Assembly: GCA_030533445.1 (NCBI GenBank)
Contig: CM060068.1
Span: 16,955,479 to 17,019,478, forward strand
Length of the DNA stretch: 64,000 nt
Direction: 5' to 3'
From: Cyprinodon diabolis
Taxonomy: Eukaryota; Chordata; Actinopteri; Cyprinodontiformes; Cyprinodontidae
Below are positions 33,356 to 45,730 of the stretch, one piece after another. Position numbers and translations under genes: made by a program. The notes under the pieces were generated by a model. The model did not search any database. It was not told where the DNA came from and worked only from the letters and a program-made list of their open reading frames with translations. Position 1 is the stretch's first letter. The number at the start of each line of letters is the position of its first letter.

Positions 33356-34967
33356 CAGGTGCTGGTCATAAAATTAGAATATCATGAAAAAGTAGATTGA
33401 TTTCAGTAATTCCATTTAAAAAGTGAAACTTGTATATTATATTCATACATTACATACAAACTCATATATTTCAGATGTTTATTTTGTTTAATTTTGATGA
33501 TTACAAATGACAACAAATGAAAATCTCAAATTCATCATATCAGAAAATTAGAATATTGTGAAAAGGTTCAAAATTGATGGCCCCTGGTGCCACACTCTAA
33601 TCAGCTAATTAACTCAAACCACCTGCAAAAGCCTTTAAATGGTCTTTCAGTTTAGTTCTATAGGCTACACAATCATGGGGAAGACTGCTGACTTGACAGT
33701 TGTCCAAAAGACGACCATCGACACCTTGCACAAGGAGGGCAAGACACAAAAGGTCATCGCTAAAGAGGCTGGCTGTTCACAGAGCTCAGTGTCCAAGCAC
33801 ATTAATAGAGAGGCGAAGGGAAGGAAAAGATGTGGTCGAAAAAAGTGTACAAGCAAGAGAGATAACCGCACCCTGGAGAGGATTGTGAAACAAAACCCAT
33901 TCAAAAATGTGGGGGAGATTCACAAAGAGTGGACTGCAGCTGGAGTGAGTGCTTCAAGAACCACCACACACAGACGTATGAAAGACATGGGTTTCTGCTG
34001 TCGCATTCCTTGTGTCAAGCCACTCTTGAACCACAGACAGCGTCAGAAGCGTCTTGCCTGGGCTAAAGAGAAACAGGACTGGACTGCTGGTGAGTGGTCC
34101 AAAGTCATGTTCTCTGATGAAAGTAAATTTTGCATTTCCTTTGGAAATCAAGGTCCCAGAGTCTGGAGGAAAAGAAGAGAGGCACTTCATCCACGTTGCT
34201 TGAAGTCCAGTGTAAAGTTTCCACAGTCAGTGATGGTTTGGGGTGCCATGTCATCTGCTGGTGTTGGTCCATTGTGTTTTCTGAGGTCCAGGGTCAACGC
34301 AGCCACATACCAGGAAGTTTTAGAGCACTTCATGCTTCCTGCAGTTGACCAACTTTTTGGAGATGCAGATTTCATTTTCCAACAGGACTTGGCACCTGCA
34401 CACAGTGCCAAAGCTACCAGTACCTGGTTGAAGGACCATGGTATCCCTGTTCTTAATTGGCCAGCAAACTCTCCTGACCTTAACCCCATAGAAAATCTAT
34501 GGGGTATTGTGAAGAAGAAGATGCAATACACCAGACCCAACAATTCAGAAGAGCTAAAAGCCACTATTAGAGCAACCTGGGCTATCATAACACCTGAGCA
34601 GTGCCACAGACTGATCGACTCCATGCCACGCCGCATTGCTGCAGTAATACAGGCCAAAGGAGGCCCAACTAAATACTGAGTGCTGTACATGCTCATACTT
34701 TTCATGTTCATACTTTTCAGTTGGCCAACATTTCTATAAATCCTTTGTTTTTATTGGTCTTCAGTAATATTCTAATTTTCTGATATGATGAATTTGAGAT
34801 TTTCATTTGTTGTCATTTGTAATCATCAAAATTAAACAAAATAAACATCTGAAATATATGAGTTTGTATGTAATGTATGAATATAATATACAAGTTTCAC
34901 TTTTTAAATGGAATTACTGAAATCAATCTACTTTTTCATGATATTCTAATTTTATGACCAGCACCTG
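33356..34967 (+). mobile_element. Intact Tc1-like transposon with perfect 202-bp inverted repeats
   Basis: TA duplications (33354-33355 and 34968-34969) flank the ends CAGGTGCTGGTCATAAAATT and AATTTTATGACCAGCACCTG. The terminal inverted repeats 33356-33557 and 34766-34967 are identical over all 202 bp by block-by-block comparison. Within each repeat the outer TCATAAAATTAGAATATCAT and the inner CATATCAGAAAATTAGAATA share AAAATTAGAATAT, a repeated motif that may serve as paired transposase binding sites of the IR/DR type. The single gene between them is uninterrupted. The combination suggests a recent insertion. Confidence 0.97.
33675..34679 (+). CDS. Tc1-like transposase (DD34E), apparently intact
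   Basis: The enzyme would cut the transposon from DNA at its inverted ends and insert it at TA sites, acting in the nucleus. I chose the ATG at 33675 (MGKTADLTVVQKT), giving 334 residues, the usual length. An in-frame ATG 12 codons upstream adds residues not seen in the family. Residues 1-110 hold the paired helix-turn-helix DNA-binding region (KVIAKEAGCSQSSVSKH) and a basic GRKRCGRKKC linker. The catalytic triad is complete: Asp148 in FSDESKF, Asp238 in FQQDLAPAHS and Glu273 in SPDLNPIENLWG, with exactly 34 residues between the last two. The protein ends with the usual GGPTKY. There is no stop or frameshift. It has no intron and no neighbours; expression would depend on the inverted-repeat sequence or on erbb4 readthrough. 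Activity is untested. Confidence 0.95.
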   Translation: MGKTADLTVVQKTTIDTLHKEGKTQKVIAKEAGCSQSSVSKHINREAKGRKRCGRKKCTSKRDNRTLERIVKQNPFKNVGEIHKEWTAAGVSASRTTTHRRMKDMGFCCRIPCVKPLLNHRQRQKRLAWAKEKQDWTAGEWSKVMFSDESKFCISFGNQGPRVWRKRREALHPRCLKSSVKFPQSVMVWGAMSSAGVGPLCFLRSRVNAATYQEVLEHFMLPAVDQLFGDADFIFQQDLAPAHSAKATSTWLKDHGIPVLNWPANSPDLNPIENLWGIVKKKMQYTRPNNSEELKATIRATWAIITPEQCHRLIDSMPRRIAAVIQAKGGPTKY

Positions 34968-35414
34968 TACATCTGAAAGTACACATGCGCAGAAAAAGAT
35001 AGTTAAGGATGGCCTTACGTAAACATATCAGCAGGATGATTGATAGTTATTTTTAACAGTGAATGATGTATCATTCAGAGTCAGACCCATCATTTTGGTT
35101 AACACCAATGAAGAAAGAGAGACAATATCCTTTGGTTGGTGATTAATAAACTCTGCTAATAACCATACAGTAGTCTAAATTACTAAATCCACTGGTGGAA
35201 AAGACAAATGGCTTTTAACAGCCAGTCCAGGAGTCAAATTGTGGATAAAGACTAAAAGAATGTGGGTAGTAAGCAGATTAGAGGTACAATCATTAGTTAA
35301 TGATCATTACTTGGTTTTACTATTTATTTGAATGGCCTATTAATTAACTATAACTTTCAGTTCTAGTTACTATATTGAATTAATGTATTCAGAACCTGCC
35401 CGTAAAATCACATA

Positions 35415-35790
35415 GCACCTCAGTGTCCTGGATGGAACAGTTCCTGTGGAGAAGAAAGATTGCAGTCAATATTTCTCTCTTCAGAGTGAATGATATGGTG
35501 CAGCCAGCCCCTGTCCTTGGTAGTGGCAGAAGTGTACCAGATGGTGATGAAGGAGGCAAGGATGCTATAGCAGAAGAGCACCATCATTGTCTTTGGCTTT
35601 TTCAAACCCTCTGCTGTGACCTCTTGTTGAAGGAGGAGATTCCCAGCTCCTACTTGAGGTGCTTAACAATGATGGTCCCAACTGTTGTGACTGAAGTCAT
35701 ACAGGATGACAGGGAATATTGGGGCTGTGATATTTTCAAAATCTACGACCTTGTCCACAGTTTTCATAGGGTTGAGTTCTAGTCTCTTCT
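35415..35790 (-). pseudogene. LINE ORF2 C-terminal fragment (Rex1/CR1-like)
   Basis: On the minus strand, about 35605-35420 reads FCYSILASFITIWYTSATTK, then WLHHIIHSEERNIDC and SSPQELFHPGH. This fits the post-RT region of fish Rex1/CR1-like pol proteins (LFYRSVLASSITIWY, then AEKIIGC and LPSLQELF). The upstream part to about 35790 may be the decayed preceding region (VVDFENIT for VDSFKFLG), which is much less certain. Confidence 0.62.
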
Positions 35791-35799
35791 GGCTGCACC

Positions 35800-36239
35800 A
35801 GATAAATCCATGATTTTCCCCATCTACAGCTGAAATATGTTTGTTTGTTTATATTTGTTGCACAATGAGTGTACATTTGAGATAAATATTGCAAGAAGAG
35901 GTATGCTGATTCCCACTTACAAGGACAGGAGTGACCTGGACTTTTTTTCTTGCCTTCAGCACTTGACTGCACACAACCATGAGTTATCCCTTCACTAAAA
36001 TGTGGGAAAAAAATCCACTGAGGAAGCAAAAATTCAGGGATATAAATTCCCTGGAGTTCTCTCTCTACGGTGTAGGAGGTCTTGGAAAAACAGCAAAAAC
36101 AAAACAAAGTGCACATAACAATGACACAAAAATGTGTAGTGCCATAGTTTTAAATATATATATATATTATATTTACTGGATCTTTAATGTTATGTTCTGG
36201 AACAAACAAGACAAAAAATGAAAAACAGCAATATTAGCA
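35800..36239. other. Non-coding stretch
   Basis: No recognisable coding or repeat features; a short ATAT run lies near 36155-36175. Confidence 0.45.
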
Positions 36240-36500
36240 ATATTTTCTGCGCATGCGTACTTTTAGGCGTATATCTGACGGTTTCAGACAGTCATACAGT
36301 GTATGAAAAGAAAAGAAAGGCCTCAGAACAGGCAGATATATCCCAGAAACTTCGCATGGAGAGCTCTCCTCGCAAAGCATTATGGGATTTGCTGTCACAG
36401 CGGCCCGCTGTCATCATAGCGACCGTCGCTACCCGGCAGCAGCGATTTTTCTGTCGGATTGGACCCAAAATCGAATTAGGTGTGTTCCGGGCTTAAGCGG
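36240..36500. other. CpG-enriched segment with an NRF1-like motif
   Basis: The segment has more CpG than its surroundings (GCGACCGTCGCTACCCGGCA near 36418-36440). It contains TGCGCATGCGTA, close to the NRF1 palindrome, and GCAAAGCATTATGGGATT. The motif region TTTTCTGCGCATGCGTACTT also matches, in reverse, a stretch of the miniature element at about 34981-35000. It may therefore be an eroded transposon rather than a promoter. No coding is recognised; both readings remain open. Confidence 0.35.
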
Positions 36501-39500
36501 GAGAAGATGGATGGGTGGATATTTTGGACTGGTTGAATGCTTCAGGCACCTGGATTTGAACTGACTTTTCTCCATGTCCATATTTAAATTCAGCATGACA
36601 TTTTTCAGTTGCAGAGAAAGCTTTGCACCTTACTAGTTTATTTTTGTATGCTTTTTCCAATGGACAATCTGACACCAAGTTATGTTTCGGCCACCTGCAT
36701 TAGCTGCATGTGACAACTTAATGGTCCCAAAAATAGTAGAGTTTTGTAATAGCTTGATGTCCTTCTGATTTGACCTCTTTGACATCTCAGTTTTGGTGTC
36801 TAATTATTTAAACTTGTGGTACAGAATGCCGCAGTTCTCCCATAGCTCTGTATATACATTTTCAGCATATGTTAAGGTGTGAAACAAACTATATTTGTAA
36901 GATAAATGACCTGTAAATCTGTTCAACAAACTTACAGGACCGTTCTTGATATTTTCAGTACACTTAGGTATAACCTCGAAGTGTATTAAGAACCACTGAA
37001 TGTACTTTTTTTCTTCTTTACGTTTAGATCTCTTGAACACTTGATAACTATGTGGTTTAAATCAGAAACCTTAATCCTTCCAAGGTCATTAAACACAAAA
37101 TATATTAAATGTCCTTTAAATTTCTACAGGATGCAGTTCTGGTCAGAAAAGACACATTTGAATAAAAAAAAATGGTTTAACACAACTGCAGAGATAGCTT
37201 CAAACTAAAAACGCTTCCATTTCATGTCAGAATTTGAAATAGTCTTTTTCTTTTACTAGCAACATTAACAATTTTAATACTAATTTTGTCTATAATGGTA
37301 AAGGAATTTGGAACACTTATGCCAATATTTTTGCCATCAGGTGCATGGAATTAGTTTGGCAGTCTTTGTAAAACAAACACAGGCCTGCTGATGCAAGACA
37401 AAGAGCTTCTTGATTAACAGCACAAAAGCACATACAAGTTATCCTTCGTGACACATAATTTGATTTTAATGAACACAAAGTCACAAAGAATGAAGCTCAC
37501 AAAGCTTGTTTGCATTAGCTTCCATATGCGGGACCCGGCTAATAAAGAGTCTGGCAGATAGCACATGGGAAAGAAGTGGAAATACTATCATATTTAGCTC
37601 TCTTATAGAACTACATGCATTTATAAGTACACTGAATGCTACATGAATCTGTATTACAAGTACGGTAGTAGAAATTTAGAGTAACAAATGGAAGAGCAAA
37701 ACTAACTACCAATCACAGCTATACTTTAGAATGAATTTTATGACTGGGAAGGGCGATTTTGAATGGCTGCTACTGTATATATAAATAAACTGAACTGAAA
37801 TAATATCCATAAGTTCAGACGAAAAAACAGAAATCAGACAACTATTACTCCTCGCCAACCTTTTACTGCAAACAGCTTAGACCAATCTATTAGAGGGGAC
37901 TTGTTATACTGCATATTCCATAAAAGTTCTGGTATTTTTGCCTAGGCAGAAAGTGTGTTTTGGAACAAAAAAACAAATTGATGAAAGGTCCATAAGTTCC
38001 CCAGTAGAATATTGCTCAAAGCACACTACAATACCCTGTAATTTGCATTGCCTCCCCTCACATACCTCTTTTTATTTGGTTGGCAACGCAAACCCACCCA
38101 GCCATCTATGCAAAAAAAAAAAAACATGATAACATAGAATCTCCTTTACCATTTCTCTGTTGTCCAGTTATGGTTTTCATTTGCCCATTATTTGTCCTCT
38201 TGGAGGTTGAATAGGGTATATGAAGACAAGTTGGTGTCTTTGATTCATACCAAGTCTAACCACTCCTCCTCTCTGAAACATACTGGGTTATAGTTCAAAC
38301 CAACCCGGGTCCTAAGATCTTTGAACCTAATTAATATTAACATCCTTAGAGCTCCTGTCAGACCTATTTGGTTGGCAGTATAGTACTCCCAAACTCTGTC
38401 AAAACCAACATCCTAGCACCACACCCTTTTTTAGCAAACAGTTCAAACAAACTAGTAGCCCAAGGTCGTCTGTTAACAGCTGGCGGTGCCTAGTTAATGG
38501 TGGCTTCTGTCTTTATACAACAGCACTTGTTAGTGGGGTCAGAAAAGGTTGTAATGGCCAAAAAGCCCCAGTGGTGTTGTTTTACAGGCTACCTTAAACC
38601 TTTTTTTTGTTTGACAGCTTAGACATCAGGTAAAAAAAACTTTTTTTTTCCGAAATCCTTTTCTTTTTTTAAATTTCCTGATCAAGTCTGATAATTTGTT
38701 TCCATACATGGCTTTGATTTTATAACATTTTAAACAGAGAAAATGCCATTTTAATGTCTGTTTTAAAGCAGACTTGTGTGTTCTCTGGACTGATAGTTTT
38801 CCCAGCATGTACCACGGTCACAGCAGCTTCTAGGAGAGCACTCACAGAGCTCAGAGTATTAAGTTAAAAGTTCAATTTTTTTTTTGCCATTGTTCATTTT
38901 GGGATCATTATTATCATAATGCAAGTCTGTTAAACCCAAATAATTCATTCTTATAAACTGTAAACTTATGTTTTCCCAAGTAGTTTATCCAATTAGGGCA
39001 GGTCCTTTGTCATGATAAAAAGTCATCTTCATTCGGTACTATATGGGCTAAAGATTTGGGGAGAGAATGAGAGCAGCTTACTTGATCTAGAGACATAGTG
39101 TAATATATTTATATGGCTGGAGCCATGGATGTCTCCTCATTTATAACGGTGTATGATGTAATAATATGATGATTTTGCATATTGGAGTTGTATAAAATGC
39201 TTCTTTAACTTTGATTCGCGGCCCCTTTAAAAGATGTGAGCCCGGTTGGTAAGTGTTGCCTTCTGAAACTCAGAGGAACTTCTCTAGTCTGAGTAAGAGA
39301 CCAGAGAAGTTCCTCTGAGTTTTCTTCTCAGAAAAGAATCTTGGACAGGAAAGCTAATGTTAGCCCGTGTGCAGCAGCCCTCTCTCGGCATAGCAGTGTG
39401 TTAAGTATCGCTGGCTCCGATGGACATTTTTTAGTTTATTTGGCAAAAGGTTCATTTCATTTGTGTTTACCTGACTGTGCTAATCATAATCCCCCCACTA

Positions 39501-42500
39501 AATGTCTAAATATCGAGAGACTATTAATAGCAGGAGGTGAAATGCAGCTCCAGACAAGCTTTGAATGTGGTGATGTCACGAGTAAGTTTCTGTCCTAATT
39601 GACACAGATTTGTTCTGTACGATCTAGTTCTCTCCTGAGTCCATACTTACCTATATTTTTGTCAAGAATGGACTTGGTGAAAACACAAGTCCATACCGGC
39701 GTTCTTGTGAATAGAGAAATAGTTTTCCAACAATGTATAATTTCTTTACATTTGTTCTAGTGATGTATTTTCGGTATGTATCAGAGACTACAAAATATAT
39801 GAGCAAGATGTCTTTGCACAGTTGGGTTGTTAGGCAGAAACTTTCCATCCAGGAGTCTTTGGAGGATATTCTGAGGGCCAATGATGACAAAATAGAGGAC
39901 TTTTCAGACTTGTGTCCTCAGATTTTGAGAGGGAAGAAGATAAATAGAGCTCATACTGGATTCCTTTTCTGAGGAAGTAATTTACTTAGTTTTTATATCC
40001 AAAAATTTTACTTTACATGGTGATTGCGGTTAGTTAGAGTCCTGAATAATGTGCTTGTTTTATGGTATATTTAGTTTCTAGGTGTAATCAGAAGTTTCAG
40101 CATGCCTCAGTAAGGTAGTATTATTTCAGCTAATGGTTAAAAGACCCACAAAGCATTTATTGAGGTACTGCTATCATGTATGAGCTTCCAAAACAATTTT
40201 TGGTTAATAGCATTGTCGTTACGCAGTATCTTAGTTTTTTTTGAGAGCTGTAAGTAATCATTTATCCTGTTGTAATCGGCATGTTTGGCCAACTCCAACT
40301 TGATCCCTTTAATTCACTTGAGTTTTAAATCACATTCTATCCCCTTTAACTTTAACAGTTAATAACATTTGGATGGCTTCTTTACAAAGCAACAAAGAGG
40401 TCAGCGGTTGATTAATGGTGTACTTTGATGAATGTTCTTGTCCTTCTTTGTATGAATTAATTAATAATTAATAAAATGAATTGTCGCTCCGTTTGGTTAT
40501 TAAAGCTTTGTGGGGGCAAATACTTCTCTATCCTTTATGATCACACTACTGTAGCTCTTGCAGGCATACAGAATGCTCCTTTGCTCGATTCTTAGAATAG
40601 ATTCAATCCCTTTCTCCCTCTCACTGAAGTCATTCCTTTCTTTTTTGCTCAAGACAGTAAGTTTGAGGTTAATACTTTGTTTTTTAATTATGAGGATTTT
40701 ATTAATGATGTTTTGTTACAAGAAAAAAAGCTTTACCTCACCTTACAGAAAAATGCAAGTTTATTCAAACTTCTCTTTTTTTACAAACAAAGAGAATGTT
40801 TGATTTATATTGAAGAAAAAACAGAAAAAAAACTAACCATGAAAACGTGAACATAACACAGATACATACAAGGACTGGTTTACAATATTCAAAACAATTT
40901 CAAATAAACAAATATGCTGTCTACGCCGACCCCTTCCTATTATCTACATTGCCTATTTCATTGATTTCAGAGGCAGTAGCTTGTCTCTTAGGCAGGACCA
41001 TGGATCACTTGAATACTTACATTTCCAACAGGTGCATTGATTATGGAATAATCTGTTTTATGTAAGCTTGATAAATATAAAATTCTGTATAAAATAATGT
41101 AAAATAAAAAGAACAATAAATTCAACTTACAAGCAAAAACTTTGCTATTACCATCCTGAAAATTGAAACCAGGTGGGCAGTATCCACCCACTGTTGAAAT
41201 GACTGATTAAATGAGATTGATGAAGAAAACAGGAGAGGGTAAACAAGAGGGAGAAATGCAGCCAAAATAAACCTCTAATTCTGCCAAGTCAGCCAAGCCA
41301 AGCTGTCAGTAGCTGGATAGTGTTTTCTACGAAGTGTAACAAACTCCATTCTAAGAATCCTTCATGTCATTCTCTCTGTATGTGTGCATGTGTTTTTTGT
41401 GAATGTTAATGTCCATATTGACAATACCAGTATCGGTTCATGGTTTGAATTATGGAAACCCGTGTCTTCCTTCTTTTTTATTTTCAGATTTGAGTTGGAG
41501 TTGTGTTAAAGTGGGCATCTTTTATTAAACTGAGTTGAAGTTTAAAGGAAGGGAGTGCTGTAAGGTGTTAGAAACATGCCTGTCTTGGGATACAGTATGT
41601 GTTATGTGCTTTGGCTGTCAAAGACTCAGACATTAACCATCACATATCTAAGTCAGTATTTACATTTCTATATAGTCAAGCAGACTCTCAAACACAGTTG
41701 TCTCATAAAAAAACAACATCCACCTGTCACACAGTTTCTGCATTTCCCTCTCTATCTCCCTGCTCACATTCTTCTGTTTTGTGTCTCTCACTCACAGCTC
41801 TAACAGCCCCACATTGTGTGTACACAGACTGAACAGTATTGTAGTTCTTGATGCATTCACCCAGAGTGTCAAGTTTCTCTGATTATAGAAGAAATTGAAG
41901 TCTTGTGTTCCAGACAGTAGATTCTCTATTTTTGACAGATGACAACTTGTACATAAATTGGGCTGTAAGATGCCTTTTGCTAGCTAAAATATAAGTTTTA
42001 CATAATTATGCTACTAGCAGAGATTAAGACTTTGTGACATATAAATGGTCTTTAAGCAAGACTATTTCATGTGTTTTACCTACTGAAGGGAACAGGAACT
42101 GTTTGTGCAGATGTCTTAAGGATAATTTGGATTAAGACAGTTTTTGAGTAAATCCATTGGACCCGAAATAACCTTCTCCTTATTTCACTGACAAAAATGA
42201 TTTCCTTCATCTGCCAAGAAGGATTTAAAAGCAACAATGATAAAGGAAAACTGATGCTACATTCAGACCGAATGCATTTCATGCATCATAAAGGTGGATG
42301 CTTGTGCACTTTGAAGTCAGACTGGCTCTCTATCAGCATCGGAACTAGGGTGGACAGAAAGTTTTAGGACATGTTGGAAGGCACCAACCTGTTATTTTCC
42401 TTTGCTGCTCTGTTAAGAGCAATGGCAGATGTGATCAAAACAGTTGTTGGGCTTTATTTGCTTAGATGAGCTTGAAATATGTTTTAACAAAGAAAGCACA

Positions 42501-42660
42501 CCTCAAAACATCATCTTCGCATTGAGTTGATCAAGGTTATGACCCTACTTCTAAATATTCTGTGGTAGTTGCTATGAGCGGGAAACATGGCTGTCAAGTC
42601 TACAGTATTTTACCCCTCTTTGCCATCAACTTCTCCTACAAGCAGTCTCCTGTGAATTCC
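36501..42660. other. Long non-coding intronic stretch
   Basis: AT-rich sequence with one clear hairpin (39266-39322, listed separately). I see no protein similarity, RNA gene or bounded transposon in the rest. Several short open frames exist but have no recognisable content. Confidence 0.5.
39266..39322. repeat. 57-bp near-perfect hairpin
   Basis: AAACTCAGAGGAACTTCTCT is mirrored by AGAGAAGTTCCTCTGAGTTT across a short loop containing GTCTGAGTAAGAC, which itself pairs GTCT with AGAC. One unpaired base per side (A and C) interrupts the stem. The arms total 24-25 bp. No surrounding target duplication is evident. Confidence 0.92.
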
Positions 42661-42665
42661 CAGTA

Positions 42666-42845
42666 TTAAGGAGTGGCAGCCCAGTGGTCAGGGCATAGAG
42701 CTTGGAATTCTGAGGTTCTGAATTCAAGCCCCACTCCCAAAGAATGCCACTCTGGCGCCCCGTGATAGCAGGCCACTTCTCCCCAAGGGGATGAGTTAAA
42801 TGCAGAGGTAAAATTCTCCAATGTGAGATCAATAAAGTTCAATTA
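42666..42845 (+). repeat. tRNA-derived SINE (plus orientation)
   Basis: The head GAGTGGCAGCCCAGTGGTCA has an A-box-like stretch. The B-box-like CTGAATTCAAGCCCC follows at tRNA spacing, then CCACTCCC and a body CCACTCTGGCGCCCCGTGA. The tail ends AGATCAATAAAGTTCAATTA. It is the same family as 28558-28747 but diverged, and is not a functional tRNA. Confidence 0.8.
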
Positions 42846-42849
42846 TAAA

Positions 42850-45725
42850 GTATTATAATATTGTATGGTATTACAAAATTCTGTGGAGCAAAAATGGGGT
42901 ATGCAGTGCATGTGGCCCATAAAGGCGTTGGTATATCAGAGGAGCGCCAAAAGTTTGCGTTTCTTGTTTAAAACAGCTTTTGTGTGTGTGTTAAGTAGAG
43001 ACTTTAAAGATTAGCGCATACACCCCACATTCCTCCTTCCTTCGACCTGTCCTCCATCTAGAAGCTTCCTTTGTGCACACCGCGAGAGGGCATTACTACT
43101 AAAAATGGATTTACATGAAAATAATTTCTCATGAACTCAACATGGAAAGTGAAATAGAGTGAAGGAGAAACAATTTGCAACAGTGAAAGGCAGGTTCTCA
43201 AAGTGGCTAAACTGTTGAGTTTAGTACAGTAGCTTGAGCTTCTTTTTGGGGCTTGTACACACTAGAGTTAGCTAAGTAATGTGTCCTGAAGTGTGTAAAT
43301 TATTTCCACATGAGACCATAATGCATTTCATAATGTATGTATAAGGCTTCTTAGGCCACTTGATGCCCTCATTGTGATACTGACCAAAATATATGTAAAA
43401 GGCAAAAGGTTGGTGTAATTCTAGGGGGAAAATTAGGAACAGCCAATTGATACTAAGCAATTCCTCAATATTTGTTAGGTTGAAAATATAGAAAGATGTG
43501 TAATTTATTCAAACCTATTAAATAATACTTGTTTAAAAAAATTACTTGGTGGCTAAGAGCACGGACCAAAAGTCTTCCGAACGGAACTGTCACTAGTATT
43601 GCAAGTCACATTTGGTCGAAAGTTTTTATTTGAGAGATTTTGTGCACGTCTTAAAATATAATGGTTACTGGAGATTGACTGGGGTAGTTGGTTGCTTGAG
43701 GGATGTGGTGAAATTTCAGTTTTTTCAGGTAATGCGGGAGACCCCCTTATACAGGCTGGTCTAATTTAGCTAGTTTACCTAGCCAAGCATTAACACTTGG
43801 AATCCCCAGTTACAGATACCTTGAAGACGGCCAGGCACCCTGGGATTTCCTGCTACTGCTCGTAGTGGCAAAAAATGAAAATTAGGAATGTGGTAAAAAC
43901 TTGAAGTACCAGTATATAAAATTGAATATCATTTGTTGTTTTTACATTGTGTTGTTGACTTTACAGTAATTCCTCTTATGATGGATGTAGCAAAAGGAGA
44001 TACAAACTTCCCATAGGCTTACACATTATAAAATTTCTGCATAAAACCAGTAAGGTTTAATAACTTGTTTTATTATTTTTTTTATTAATTGTATTTAATT
44101 CCGTGAGTTTAATTCCTTTTAGAAAAGATCAATCTGTATCTCTGTAGCATCAATTACCAGAAAGTTTAATATGTACAATAAGAGTATTTCTTTTAGTTCA
44201 ATTACTTTTAAAAAACTGTGTCTTGTTACCTTATTGTTTTTTGTAGAGCTGCACTGTTAGTCAAAAATAAATGCACCTGCCTTTTCGGTTTAAAGTTTTA
44301 ATAAATAAAGATAAAGAGTAATATTTATTTAGTTTTTTACAGTTAAAGCGGTGATTGCCTACACAAATATGTATGTATGTATATGTATGTAATAAGCATA
44401 TTTCCATGTCATAGCCTGCAAGGGTGGAAGCTAAGCAAACTGCATTATGCTTTCTAAAAGTTGTTATACATCCATAGTATCAAAACAGTCAGCTTAGGAC
44501 ACTCTGGGATCTGAAAATACAACAAAAAAACAATTATGAGCTTTACCTTACTTAAAACAATGTAATTGCTTATACTTTGGAAAATCCTTATTTGTGGCAC
44601 AAGATCAAAGAAAAAAAACCTTTTATTTTCTGTTTTATACTAAATGACCCGGACAGGAGTACTAGGTTTATGTGCTGTGGATTACATGAACCTGTGCTTC
44701 CTATTTCATATGCATAAAACAGAGAACAGAAAGGCTCCTCCTTGCAACGGGAGTGGTGGTGTGTAACTCTGGGTGTGGTATTTGATTATGTGGCAAAGCT
44801 GTCATGTTGCTTTCCCATTTAAATTGCATCTCCTCAGGGGGAAACACTTGTTCGTGTGTCTGCCGCGTACAGTCACGGCATGGCAACCTCGATCTCATCA
44901 GACAGACAGGCAAAGAGAAGCGAAAGAGAAATTGGTGATGGTAGCCAGTGAAGGACTGCTTAAGTGGGGTTGTTAAGGTTTTTTCCCCTGTACTGTTGTG
45001 TGCTGATGCATACCTTTTGTGTAAATGCCTAAAATATGCAAGGGAGTGTGAGAACAATGAAACTTTAATAAAACCAACTGCTAGCATATGATTGCAATAC
45101 ATCATGTTGGCGTGCTTTCAGTGCTGCTTTGATGAACCAAAGTTTCTTCATTCTTAAGCCAGTGTTGAAAGGTTCAGGTACATATCACGAAAAGAATTGA
45201 CCTTTCTGCCCGAACGCTGTCAGAACTGATAATCATGGAATTAAGTGAATTAGAGGCTGGCAAGGACATTTAAAATGGTTGAGGGATGAATATGTGAAAG
45301 AGACTGTAATGAAGTCAATGATGCGAGAGTAATGCCCCATCACCCGGCACCAACAGCACCTCTGCCATACACACCTCCTAACTCCTCCCAGCCTGCTGCA
45401 ATACCTCTGGGCAATGTGGCAGAAGATATAAAAAAGCGCAGCACAACCTTTTCAAGGACAAATAGACCTTTTCCCACTTTTATTTATTTACTGCTCTACC
45501 CAGATTCCACTGAACTGGTTTAAGAAAAAATAAATAAATAAATGCATATCACCATAAAAATTAATATACTTTTTATCCATAATATGGTTTGCAATTTCCA
45601 TTGGTTTCCATCAAATGTAAAAAGGGACCTTCATGCCTTAGGGAACTACCTAGGATTTCACTTCAAAAGCTGAACCAAAACAGTTAGTATGTCCATAGCT
45701 TGTTTGTTTATGGTATATTGTGAAA
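42850..45725. other. Non-coding intronic stretch
   Basis: No recognisable coding, RNA or repeat features. A 134-codon minus-strand frame at 44701-45105 has no recognisable content, and its low-complexity composition looks like chance. Confidence 0.5.
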
Positions 45726-45730
45726 TCCCT

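Larger units (their letters stand above)
33137..35098. mobile_element. TTAA-flanked miniature element, copy 2, split by an intact Tc1-like transposon
   Basis: The left end TTAA-AGGTATAGGGGAGGATTT (33133 onward) matches the element at 22527. The shared phrases CTCTGTTTAGAAGTT and TTGCATCGCTCGTACAAGCTTAC follow. The sequence resumes after the Tc1 element with CATCTGAAAGTACACATGCGC and GTAAACATATCAGCAGGATG, the latter aligned to AAACATATCACAAGAATG in copy 1. A worn right end with TTAA lies at 35099-35102. Without the Tc1 insertion (1612 bp plus one TA) the miniature element would be about 350 bp. Confidence 0.7.

Noticed and set aside
34187..34711. 174-codon minus-strand frame.
   Set aside because: Antisense shadow of the Tc1-like transposase.
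44701..45105. 134-codon minus-strand frame.
   Set aside because: No recognisable content and no supporting signals.
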